DNA of 64,000 bases, taken from Rallus limicola (Eukaryota; Chordata; Aves; Gruiformes; Rallidae). The stretch is from positions 3,692,001 to 3,756,000 of the forward strand of contig JAKCOZ010000005.1 in NCBI GenBank assembly GCA_022605955.1, in the 5' to 3' direction. The translations under genes and the position numbers were made by a program. Positions 51,177-62,090 of this stretch are shown piece after piece; the first letter of the stretch is position 1; each line of letters opens with the position of its first letter. The notes beneath the pieces were generated by a model. It worked only from the letters and a program-made list of their open reading frames with translations. It was not told where the DNA came from and did no database searches.

Positions 51177-51181
51177 ACAGC
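51177..51181. repeat. Target site duplication, right copy (ACAGC)
   Basis: Exact copy of the five bases at 50584-50588, immediately after the CA end of the solo LTR. Confidence 0.9.
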
Positions 51182-52079
51182 ATAAAATATTTTAGGGATT
51201 TTATGGCAGTTATTGCTATTCCTTTTCAACAGGTCAATGAGAGAAAATTTGCCCCATGTATTTTGTTGTTTCCCCAGTTCTGAAAAATATTAATTAGATT
51301 AGTTAGCTAATCAACACACATTATATTCCTGTTAGGAAAATTATATCCACAGGAAAATAAGACTTGGAGCAACTTGGACTCTAGTAGAAAAAGGAACATC
51401 AGTTTTCCTTGTGTTTGAGTCAAAATCTGCTGCCAGCCTCACACTCACACTGCTAGGCCATGCATGCCTATATATCTCTATGGAACAGGTTCTATCAGGC
51501 AACATAATTTTTCTCTCTCTTTCTACATATCTCTTACTGACTACTGATTTTTAGAACTTCATCTAACTGCTACTTCCGATTATTTTTCTTCTATCGTTTT
51601 ACGGACTTAAATTTGTTAGTTCTTCAGCATAGTAGGTATAGGACCTGTTTGGAAAGATGAATTGTTAAACAATTCTGATCCTCTAGGAAGAAAATAAACA
51701 TTAAAAAGAAAGAAAGAAAGAAAAAGCCCAAATTAAATACCATTTTGATAAAAGTTGTTTCAACTTTTTTTTTAATCTATTTGTAAGAAACCAATAGTTC
51801 TAAATCCACTTTACCTAATATAATTTCCCCTTGCAAAGTAGGAATTGAAAACCCTAGACAAAAAAGTTTTAGGCTGTAAAATATACTCCATACCTAAACA
51901 ATAGGTTAAATTAAAAAAGCTAACTTAAAATAAATGATAAAACTGTTTTCCACAGAATTTGAAAGAAGGAACTGTATAAATTATTTGTGTGAAAACAGCG
52001 GCATTTCCAAATGTAAGGCTTCAAGCCCTGTTAAAAAATTCTAAAAATTAAACAAAAGAAGCCATTTTTTAAAAGAGAT
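51182..52079. other. Unassigned non-coding sequence
   Basis: AT-rich sequence with an (AAAG)n run at 51703-51726. Nothing else recognised. Confidence 0.5.
51703..51726 (+). repeat. (AAAG)n microsatellite
   Basis: About five AAAG units with A-rich edges. Likely length-variable. Confidence 0.85.
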
Positions 52080-52440
52080 AGGGCTCAGTGGGATTTATTA
52101 ATGCACATCTTTCAGAGATATTCTTACTTGTACAATGCAAGCAGTAGGTTTGCATGGACTTCCAAATTATATTTAATTGGACGATTATTCAAAGTGAAAA
52201 ACCCAACACAGTAAACTAAGGAGGTCTTTAATAAACACCTTGTCTCTTCAAGAAAACACAGGGAAGTCATTTACTGACCCAAGAGGCACAATTTTGTCTT
52301 TGGTAAATTTATTTTAAAGTAATTGCTGACTCCAGGAGTAACAATTTTTTAAAGAGGAACATGGCACACTCAGGCAGAATAATAAATTGTTCTGTGCCCT
52401 GTATGACGGCCTAATCACATTAGAAAGATGTACATGTAGT
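52080..52440. promoter_or_regulatory. Candidate conserved non-coding element
   Basis: AT-rich complex sequence with homeodomain-type words such as 'ATATTTAATTGGACGATTAT' near 52168 and 'AAAGTAATTGCTGACTCC' near 52316, without open frames or repeat signature. Inferred from texture only. Confidence 0.25.
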
Positions 52441-55400
52441 TGTCTGAGGCAAATAGAGGATGTACATCACCTGGTCTATGAACCCACTAAGACTCGTTTA
52501 ATGACATATAGCTTTCTCCTCTCTCCAGATCAGGACTGAATTAGAAGAAAAAGACAAATGATAATTTCCACACAGGCTTTATAGCTCTGCCTTCCTGTCC
52601 CTACTTTCCAGTCCAAGCGGAGTTCCTACAGAAATCCTCTGCAGTCTCCTGATGATTTTCACTATCTGTCCTCTAACACCAGAACAAGTTCCTTTCACAA
52701 GTCACAGCTTCCTTATGAAACACAAGCACTATAAACCCACAGTGATTAATAGTGAATTAAAAGTACGGAGCAATATTTAAAATGTTAATGCTCCTTCACC
52801 TTGGCTGGAGAAGAGCTCTGCCACAACTACTCTTTCTTCTGGTAGATACAACAGTCTTTGCAATCAAGGCTTCAAGGCTTGGTCATATAAGTGTTGCAGG
52901 CAGACCATAGTTCTGCAAGTGGTATGCATGCCTTCAGTACTGGCACAGAAATAGCAGAAAGCCCCAATGAAATAGCTCCAAGAACAATTCCTGAACTCCA
53001 CAAATAAGTGAAATACTTTCTTGTATGTGTTATTTTGCCGGGAAATTTCCAACTTCAAAGTCTTTTCTCCTTGTCAAGGTCATCCTGGGCGCTGGGGCAG
53101 CAGTGCTAAATAAGTACGCCTCAGTGAATTTCCTCGTACTTCTGACTAAAAAGCTGGGACTCCTGCAGTGCAGATTACGATAAAAGATTTATTTGTGGGG
53201 AGTGGAAGATGGTGCCTTTAGTGAAGTTAATAAGTTGTTTTCATTTTAGATGCTTTCATTACAAACACTGATAAATCTTAAGGCTAAAAGGGTATGTAAG
53301 AGTAATGAGTTGAAGGCCTCCTCAGCTCTTTGGTGATTATCTCTCACTTTTAGTGCATTACCATGGGACATCTGGCTTCCAAATTTGTGCCTCTCTTCCT
53401 CAGATCTGAGGACCAGCCTACCAATTATACATTCGCATAGGTTGTAATAAATCAACAGCAGCCAAACTCTGACAAGGTGATGGCTGTTGACAGATAAAAA
53501 CGATACACATTGTCGTGCTGTTCTCCAAAAACAAACACAAGCTGTTATCAGATTTTTTCTTTTAATCAAAAAATTGCCTCTTTCAACATAGAGTCACCTA
53601 ATTTCACAGAGGACTTGCACTAAACAAGGTTCCCCTATCTAAACCTGAGCTGCATGTAAAGCCAAGTTCTCAAACAGGCCTCGCATTCACCTCCCACCGC
53701 ACTTGAGGAAAAAACTGTTGCTGTGATCCTGGGTCAGCCCAGGCCCAAAGATCATTAACCTTTTCCTCTGAGAAGTACATTCTGTGCAGCATAAAGGACT
53801 GAGTAAAAAAAAAAAGATCCAAGGATATAGAAGACTTGGATTTATTCATGAGCCAATCAGAGTCTGGATAATGCATTATCTTCAATAAAAGAAAGACAGA
53901 TGCAGTAAGGATCTATCCAGCAAGTAGATCTGTGTGGTGAATCTGCCCAGTCCTCTTTCCCAGGCTCTCAGAGGAACTGGCTGGCAGTGGTGGATTGTTT
54001 TAGCCTAACTCCTGCCTTTGAAAGGTAGGTGTCTAACCAAAGCTAATCATCTGAACAGCACCAAAGGTAATTAATTTAAAAAAAGAATGTGACTTTTGCT
54101 CTCCAAGTGCCTTGGGCTGTGCAGTGATGACAGCAGACCTCAAGCAGTTGACTTCCACAAGGACCTCAAATTCAGTGGAAAGAGTTCCACCGCTGTTTGT
54201 AAAACTGCTCACTCTCTTTGCAAATCCCAAATGAAGTTGCTGTACTGTTCCAACCCAAAAATACTGTCAAGAGATATCACAAAATGTGACAAACGTGTTA
54301 TGATAGGTCTTTCTGAAGACTTGCAATTGATGTGAACTATCACAAAGATTTGATTACCCAAAAAAATGTGGGAAGCAAAGAGCTGTACTAATCCTGCTGG
54401 AATCTCTGTTAGCAATTCTCTTTCAGGGAAGAGGGTTTTATCCCAAAGCTTCTTAGCACGTGGTGGTAATTTATCCACTGTTTTATCCTCCCTTGAAGAG
54501 GCCAGGACTATTTTCACACCAAATGATGTGAAATACCTTAATCTTCAGAAAAGTCAAAGACTGAGACACCATCGAATTCTGTCAGTCCCCTTGTTAATGA
54601 GAAGAATGCAGCATAATCTAGCTCACCAAAAGTATTTTAATTCTTTCAGAATTTCTTGCACATTGCGGAAAACAGCATCTCTTAGATGTCTCAACAGAGC
54701 TTTCAATCAAATATAGTCTTTTCTAGTGAACTGACTGGACAGAAAGCTAGCATGTTACCCTCCAGCTCAGTTTTATTCTTTGACAATGCTACCTCCTGGA
54801 AAGAGCTCATCAGACACATGTTTTGAACCCTTTCTTATTGATTTAATCTCTTTCTTTTATCTTTTTACCTTCCTTTTCCATTCCGTTTCTACTATTAGCA
54901 TGCTGCTTTGACCCTAGAACTGGCAAGTCCCACAGAAATAAAATAAGGATAAACAAGTTTACATGTTAGGCATCTGTTCTCTTTCTGCTAAGGGAGTATG
55001 GTTCCCTTGACATACATGCTTCCTATTCTCATCCATAATGTTGAAGAAACCATTAATTGGTGAAGACCTGGTCAAAAATTAGTCTTCTTTATGATAAATG
55101 CCATTCACCTTTATTTGACTGATTTATAGAAACTTATACTGAAACTTCAAAGCATGTCCTTTGTCACAACTCTTTTTGTCTTCCCTCATTTAAAGTTGGG
55201 TCCTATAGAAATAATATCTGCTGTATGACCTGTAGCTGTTATGTAAAACAGTGCCTGCAAATTCATAATATTCAGTCTAACTTTTTTTAAGGCTATACAA
55301 CCTAACACAGGTATGAGTTTTGTTTATAAATGACTCCTTAAGTAAATATTCCTGTAATTAATGTGGTTCCAGGAACTAACTTCCTGCAGATTTTTAAGCT

Positions 55401-56855
55401 ACGAAAACACATGCAGTAGTATGAATAATATTTGACTAACAATCTGAGATTTTCAAACAAGTCTAAGGAAATTATTCATCCAACTCACATTGTAATTCAA
55501 TACAAATTAGGTAACTAATTCCCTCAGGTATTATCAAATTTTAAAAAATGTAAACTCAAAAACGGGTTGTAGCTGAATTCAGCTAAATGGGGTACAAGAG
55601 GTCCCTGTGGGGAACTATACTATCAGTAAGGACTCAGGCTGCCTTCACTGACTTTGGTACAGAATTTAGTACTCCTGATGTGAAAATAGAGCAGAATATG
55701 AGACAAACCCAAATGGCTCATTCAGCTATTGCTCGTAAATTAGGGAATCTCAGAAGGGAGAAGTTAGCTTGAAAACTCTTAAATTAACATTAAAATTCAA
55801 GATCATTACTCAGTCCACAAAAAGAGCCACTGGAAAATAAAAGCTGCTGGAATATTATGGATTCCTTAAATTAAGCCAAGAGTGTTCATGGCACTAGAAT
55901 GCAAAAGTGAACGGCTTCTCCTGGGATGCTGGGCTCCCTAGCAGCAGCAAACTCGTATAACCACTTTGTGACATCCTAAATTGGCTCACTGTTTACTACT
56001 ACTATCTTCTTAGGGAAAACTTAACTTTGGGGCAAGACAGTCAAGAGACGTGATTCTCTAATGGCTAAGTGGTCTTCCAGTGTGAGTGCATGTATACTCA
56101 CATCCACTGTGATTACCAGTTATTTTTCTGCTTCCTTGATTTTAATCACCAACATTTTATGAGTTTTTTTTGCTAAGCTAAGCAAATCAGATTCTATTAT
56201 TTCCTCCGCTAAGAAAAGTTTTCCATTCTCCTGATCAAAAGCAGGTTCCTCTTTATCTTACTTTCTGTTTTAAGCACAAATACCTAGAATTATACACCTG
56301 GGACCTGCACAATTATACTCACACTTTCTTATCATCAACAGAAATATTTCATCTGAAACATCTTAAAATAACATTTGTCTTTTACATGTGTGTTCTGTGA
56401 AAGACTTGTGCATTTCTTTCTCCTTTAGCATTACCAATTAATAAGCCTATAGAAAAAAATATTGCCATTTGACCTTATGTACTTCATATAAATTTAACCC
56501 CATTTCCAATTCTGCAAGTCCTGAAAATGGTCCAGTTCTATGTGTATGATATCCCAGTCTTTCTGTGTGCGAATGATGCTTCTCAAATGCACAGCCTCTG
56601 TATATTTTATTTTGGTTTTGCACAGAGATCCCTCTTGTGCCTGTCAAACATATCCCTATGCCCAGGCAAGCCTCCTTATCTCTCAGTCTAGAAGAACAGT
56701 TAGCCCCACAAGAACCTGTACTGAATGAAAGGAAGATTCAATACCACTTACCAGGATAAGGCCTGATCACTAATTATATCCTCCTCCTCTTAGGTAGTTC
56801 ACATAAGAGCATTCCATTTCCTAACACTCAATTGAAGAGGAATATCCACGTGATA

Positions 56856-56882
56856 CACAAGGGTTCACCCTTGTGGTGAACC
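56856..56882. other. Two overlapping, mutually exclusive hairpins
   Basis: CACAAGGG-TTCA-CCCTTGTG (56856-56875) overlaps GGTTCACC-CTTGT-GGTGAACC (56862-56882, with GGTGAACC at 56875-56882). Each has a perfect 8-bp stem and they share bases, so only one can form at a time. No known structured RNA matches. Confidence 0.75.
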
Positions 56883-58351
56883 TGGCAACAACCTTTTTTG
56901 GCAATTTACTTAACCTCACCACTTCATCACATCCACTTTCAATTCACAAAATGGAGGCCACTTTTTTCTCTCTCAAAAGATTTTAAGGGCAAAAGCTTGT
57001 CAGAGCAATACTCTGTCACCAATTATTTTATCCCAAAACAATGCAATCCTCATCTCAGAAACCAGTAATGAAGTAACTTGCGAAACCCAAAATATATTAT
57101 GGTACAAAAGATTTCCTTAGGCACAGCATCTATTTAGATGGCGTGCTATATATGACTGAGACAGTAGCATAATTATGGTGGTCAAAAGTAGCAACACATT
57201 CTCTCTCAAGCATAACATGTTAAAAAGTCATGTACAAGAGGTGAAAGTCAATGAGATAGCTCATATCTTGCCTACTACATTATCAAAGATTATGTTACAC
57301 ACAGTATGAAGGATGGTAGGAATTCCTTCGATCTACAGTCAAATGGAACAACCCCAGCTCCTGCTGTGAGCTCCAAGGTCTCCTCTGTAGGTGTCACTCT
57401 AGCTGCTGATGGCCACAGATAATAACAAGTTAGGGTACAGACTAACCAGGAAATGATACCACCTGCTACCCAACATAAATTACCAACTCCTCTGGGTATA
57501 ATTACTCTTGTCAACATGTCACATGGTTATTATAGTCACTCCTATGGAGAAATGCAAAGCAGCAGCAGATTCCACAGAAAGAATGGGTTTTGTAGCATTT
57601 CTATGTATCCACTGGAAAAAACCCAATTATGTTGTTCCTGAAACATGAGGGAAATGGGAAACATCCTGTAACACCCTCTGCTAGCAGTCTTAGAAAACTG
57701 CACAACTGATCAGAGAGGGAAAACACAGTGAAGCCAAGCATACCCTCTGGTAGGTTTCTTTCCCAGGTCCCCCAAAGCAAGGGTCTCTCCTCATTTCCAA
57801 AGATCAGAGGCTCACATGTTTCAGTTCCCAAGTGACAGTAACGTGCACGTTATTACTTGACATCATACTACCACGTGGAAAGTCAGCAGACTTTTGCTCA
57901 GCCTGCAGCTGAGGTGACTTCCACACCAGCTTCAGACACCAGTCTGTGAAACAAGCAGCTGTATCAGGAAGAGTTGAAGCATGAAAAGTCAGTGTTATTG
58001 CTGAAATGGCTCAGGTGCCTCTGAACTACCCCATGTTGTCTCCAGACTAACTCTACACTTCTTGAGCAAGATTGCATGCTATGTTGTCAGCAGTTCAGTC
58101 ACTGCTATTTTATTGTAAGTGCTTTATAACAGAGGCTGACCCTTAAGACACCCAGAAACATTCAAATAGTGAAGGAACTGAGCAAGCCTTTTCACATGCT
58201 TCTGCTTAACTGGTTATGCCTGAGCAAACTGACCACTTGGTTACAATGCCCTTCTGGGCACATTGACTGAGAAACTATCAGATTTTCTCCAGGTCCTAAG
58301 ACTCTGACTGAGGCTGACAACTGCCTGCTCTTAGTGAGAAGAACGTTTCTT

Positions 58352-58376
58352 CAGTCGCCCTTGAGTAGGGCGACTG
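58352..58376. other. Perfect 10-bp inverted repeat, 5-nt loop
   Basis: CAGTCGCCCT (58352-58361), loop TGAGT, AGGGCGACTG (58367-58376). The arms hold two CpG each in an otherwise CpG-poor region. Possible remnant of a transposon tip or a structured site; not assigned. Confidence 0.8.
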
Positions 58377-58439
58377 TCAGAACCATTAGGCCATTTACCC
58401 AACAGGCCTGTGTCAGCAGCTAGGACCACCTGTGATTTT

Positions 58440-59225
58440 ATGCAAACTCATATACAAACGACTGAGATAATTTGCCTTGATTTAAGTTCTAATTCACATT
58501 ATTTCTGTGCAGAGAAACATATAAGGCCTAGAAACCATACTCGAACCAGAAAGAGGCTATTTAGTGAGTGACATGAACAGTACAATATGCCAGCACCTGC
58601 CAAGAGTCTTTCTTGATGATTGCTTATGATTATAAAGGTAAATTATTTGCTTGTGTAAAATAATAATTAGAAAAAGTAAAGGTCATTCATCCAGATATAA
58701 ACCTGGCTGCAAAAATTCATCAGCATACAGAGTTAGCAGGCATATTCATTGCTTTATAAACAGCAGGCCAGGATAACATTATATAGTTTGCAATCTGTAT
58801 TTGTTCTACGTGAATCATAGCTTTGCATAATTTTATCACATTCCTGCCAGGCAAAAGCAAACATTAAAAGAAATATTAGAAGCCAGCCAGTTAAATATCC
58901 TAGAAGAAAAAAATAAACCATCCAGCAACTATCTCCATTGTAATGGCCAACAAGCATTATTTTATCTGTGTGATTTGGCAGCTTCAATGTATTTTTTTTT
59001 TCAGTATCATTTTAAAACAATTTCTAATATGTGGTTAGTTTATTTTGATTGGTATAATATTGTTATATTGTACTAAAGCATTGATACAACTGCTTAGACT
59101 TTTTATATATAGCATGATTGATTAGGTGCAGATAAGAAAGAAAATATTACTTCATGTGGCCTGACCTTCAGTGAATCATCTGAGATGAAGAGAATTTAAA
59201 TGCTGCATTACTTGCACTCAGTACC
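58440..59225. promoter_or_regulatory. Candidate conserved non-coding element(s)
   Basis: This nearly 800-bp stretch is AT-rich but varied, with a perfect SOX-type CCATTGT at 58935-58941 followed by TAATGG, several ATTA/TAAT words (for example 'AAAATAATAATTAG' near 58658) and 'GTGCAGATAAGAAAG' near 59127. No repeat family fits and no frame exceeds 77 codons. It is the longest such block here. Function is inferred. Confidence 0.3.
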
Positions 59226-59589
59226 AGAAAACGTTACATTAAAAAAATTAAACACAACACTTACTGAAAATTTCTGCTATGATTAAGAACATTTTCCAGT
59301 AAGATTTCTCCTTTCCATCTCCCCTGCTGGAAACATTCCTCATGCCTAAACTGTGCTGCAAGAGCAAGTATATACTACAAAAGCCATACAATATTTCACC
59401 AGACAGAAAGAAGTATCTTCTACACCTTTACATTTTGCCTACAATATATGACAGCTCTTTCCAGAAACTTTAGGACTTGAAGCTCTTGGAAGGGATCTTT
59501 CCTCGCAGCCTGACAGCAAGTGTTCAGTCTGGCAGGGTAAACACTGTCCAGCCTTTGGCACTCGCCCCAGGTCAATGAAGGCTCCGCTT
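59226..59589. other. Sequence leading into CR1, possibly its diverged 5' part
   Basis: Bases from about 59455 ('GAAGCTCTTGGAAGGGATC') may already belong to the CR1 copy that is clear from 59590, but I cannot place them on the pol frame. The 114-codon minus-strand frame at 59439-59783 is antisense to CR1 and is a shadow. Confidence 0.4.
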
Positions 59590-59960
59590 TGGTCTCCCTG
59601 CAATCTCTGCACCTGGGAAGGAATAACCACTTGAATCAGTACAGGCTGAGGGATGACCTGCCAGAGGGGAGCTCTGCAGAGGACCTGGGGGTCCTGGTAG
59701 ATGACAGGTTGGCAGTGAGCCAGCAGTGTGCCCTGGTGGCTAAGAGAGCCAATGGGATCCTGGGGTACATAAAGAGTGGCCAACAGGTCGAAGGAGGTGA
59801 TCCTCCCTCTCTACTCTGCCCTGGTCAGGTCCCATTTGAGTACTGTGTCCGTTTCTGGGCTCCCTGGTATAAAAAAAAGACAGGGATCCCCTGGAGAGAG
59901 TCCAGCGGAGATGGTTAAAGGACTGGAGCATCTCCCCTATGAGGAAAGGCTGAATTAACT
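59590..59960 (+). pseudogene. CR1 pol C-terminal domain, frameshifted
   Basis: A 59589-59915 frame gives LHLGRNNHLNQYRL, DLGVLVDDRLAVSQQCALVA and KRANGILGYI, the region after the reverse transcriptase catalytic box in CR1. Past about 59780 the match moves to another frame (59776-59955), giving EVILPLYSALVRSHL, then returns to the first frame for EYCVRFWAPWYKKK. At least two frameshifts are therefore present. The catalytic FADD region itself is absent because of 5' truncation. Confidence 0.85.
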
Positions 59961-60322
59961 GGGGCTGTTCAGCCTTGAGATAAGAAGGCTGAGAAGGGAT
60001 CTTATTAATGTTTATAAATATCTCAAGTGTGGGACACAAGGGAAAATAGCCAGCCTGTTTTCTATGGAGACAGGACGAGGAGCAATGACTTCAAAAGCAC
60101 AGGAAGTTCTGCACCAATACATGGAAGAACTTCTTCACAGTGAGGGTGACAGAGCACCGGAACAGGCTGCCCAGGGGGGTTGTGGAGTCTCCTTCTCTGG
60201 AGGCATTCAAGACCCGTCTGGATGCCTATCTGTGTGATATGTCTGAGGGAGCCTGCTTTGGCAGGGGCATTGGACCCGATGATCTCTTGGAGGTCCCTTC
60301 CAATGCCTGTGATTCTGTGATA
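59590..60322 (+). mobile_element. CR1 LINE, 3' fragment with pol C-terminus
   Basis: This forward copy starts in the pol C-terminal region ('CTGCACCTGGGAAGGAATAA'), passes 'GCAGTGTGCCCTGGTGGCTA', 'GTGATCCTCCCTCTCTACTC', 'GACTGGAGCATCTCCCCTAT', 'AGGAAAGGCTGAATTAACTG' and 'GAAGAACTTCTTCACAGTGA', and ends 'GAGGTCCCTTCCAATGCCTG' then 'TGATTCTGTGATA' at 60322. The ending is the classic bird CR1 terminus built on the octamer ATTCTGTG. It is better preserved than the other three copies, suggesting a younger insertion. It is still 5'-truncated and frameshifted, and cannot move by itself. Confidence 0.93.
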
Positions 60323-60720
60323 ATCTGACTGATGCCAGATACTTCCTAGTGCTGTACCCTTGCTCCTATCTGTGGTGCTCAGCCCCTGTGCTCCCTACCT
60401 AACAAGGCCCCACCACAGCTCAACGTGCCATTTCTTCCCAGTTGTACAGTCTGTAAGGCTCATCTCCCCCACCTCATTACCCAACAGACAGCATGTGATA
60501 AAAAATTAGAGATGCTATCATGAGGTTTACTCAGCTCACAGGTTTCTTTTGCCACTAGCTGTCTCCCACATGCTGAAAAAGCCCAAACTCCCACTCAAAC
60601 CTCTATACTATCCATGAGAGAGAAATTGGGCAGAAAGAAAAGAGCAGGGACAGGGAGCTTAGACATTTTCTCACCCACTTCTTTGCCTTAAATACACAGG
60701 AATTTAAGCCCATCCCCAGT

Positions 60721-60738
60721 AAAAAAAAAAAAAAAAAA
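60721..60738 (+). repeat. Poly-A run (A18)
   Basis: Eighteen uninterrupted A. It does not follow a recognisable SINE or LINE, so it is not clearly a retroposon tail. Confidence 0.85.
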
Positions 60739-60796
60739 TCATTCTAGGAGACAGATACTAAATCACTATTATATTTTCTTTTAAAAAGAAAAAAAA

Positions 60797-60810
60797 GGGG
60801 GGGGGGGGGG
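60797..60810 (+). repeat. Poly-G run (G14)
   Basis: Fourteen G after an A-rich stretch. The length may be inexact, as for the run at 35184. Confidence 0.85.
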
Positions 60811-61042
60811 AAGAGAGAACTATATAGAGCTAACCATTTGGCAAAAGTAGTTTGCTACTGTAAAGAATTTTTCTCTGAACTATTTATCTTAAAGCATGTC
60901 AGAGCAGGCATCAAAGGCAGCCGTGGCATTGGTAGAGTGCACACTGTGCACACTGTCACTTACTGTGATTGAAAGGACAGTATGTTTTCAAACAACTATA
61001 CTTGTGTGAAGTGTCATCAGATCTGACTGCTTAATCCCGATT

Positions 61043-61057
61043 AAAAAAAAAAAAAAA
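61043..61057 (+). repeat. Poly-A run (A15)
   Basis: Fifteen A interrupted by G at 61058, followed by more A residues. Confidence 0.85.
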
Positions 61058-61737
61058 GAAAAAAGGGCTGTTCCATTCAGAGGTGAGACTACACTGATGA
61101 CATTGTCCAAGAGTAATTTGATAGAGACAGTGGATAATCACAGCAGCCATGAGCGACTAGATTAGTGACAGGGTGCATCTCAGAGTCATCACCATATTGA
61201 ACGTACAGCATGCGATGCAGCCATCAGGCAAGAATGAACATGAAGGGGAGATGGTTTAGAAGTTGCATAGAGCAACAAGCAAGATTTGCCAGGTGGATTT
61301 GTACTTTGCAGATTGCCTTTCCTTTCCCACAGGATGCTAGAAAAAAATTCAATATTCAGCACTGCCAGAGGAGTCCAAATCAAAAAGGAAATGGAGTTTT
61401 ACAAAGCAGCTTTAAAAATTGCCCTTGTCTTTCAGGAGAATCCTACTAAATTCCAGTAGAATCCAAACTCAAAAGAAAAAAGCATGAAGTCATGGAAGCT
61501 GTGGCTTAGAAAATTTGAAGCAACACAGGTAAAAAGTTAAAATATATACAGCAAGGAATAATTTAAGGTTGACAGGGGGGTGAACTAAAATGTTAGATGA
61601 CCTATTTTTCTGTTTATGATTTAAATCTAAGGCTCTTGCTACTTTTACTAATTAGGGCCAAAGTACTGATCACTGCACAAAGTCACTTAAAAGTAACATC
61701 AGACTCTCAGTAACACCATGAAAACAGTGCTCTGCCT

Positions 61738-62090
61738 ATGTGTGATAAGAAAGCATTTAAATTTGCTCATTTACAAGAGTTCATCTGTTTGGGACCTAAC
61801 CGGGAAACGCACGGCATCTTGATAATTCATCACGTTAAGGAGAGTGTGACTCCAGCAGACTTTGTTCTGTTCCGCTGCACGTTATCTCCTTGCACATTCC
61901 CAGGGCTATGCTATAAAAGATTGCAAGGTGACAGAATATGTTCGTACAGCCTCTAAGTGCTGCTTCGCAGGATGCATTGTAGTCTGTTACCCTGAGGCTC
62001 CAAAGTGTTTAATGCTGCTGCTGTATGTCGTTAGTTAGCACTCTCTAAGTGGATTTTATAGGAAAGTATCCTAAATTATAAGTTGAGAAG
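61738..62090. promoter_or_regulatory. Candidate conserved non-coding element
   Basis: Complex sequence that keeps more CpG than its surroundings ('AACCGGGAAACGCACGGC', 'TTCCGCTGCACGTTATC', 'TGCTTCGCAGG', 'TATGTCGTTAG') and carries a perfect TATAAAAG at 61912-61919. The 72-codon frame at 61738-61953 has no known domain. A cryptic promoter or enhancer is possible; neither is shown. Confidence 0.25.

Larger units (their letters stand above)
52441..58439. other. Unassigned sequence with two notable hairpins
   Basis: No gene or transposon was recognised. Perfect short hairpins at 56856-56882 and 58352-58376 are listed separately. The frames at 54209-54517 (minus) and 54366-54716 (plus) overlap each other and have no known domain. 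Confidence 0.5.
60323..61737. other. Unassigned sequence with homopolymer runs
   Basis: Contains A18 at 60721-60738, a mixed A/G tract ending in G14 at 60797-60810 and A15 at 61043-61057. A short direct repeat 'GTGCACACTGT' occurs around 60937-60956. No gene was recognised. Confidence 0.55.

Noticed and set aside
59439..59783. 114-codon minus-strand frame
   Set aside because: It is largely antisense to the CR1 pol fragment and is a shadow.
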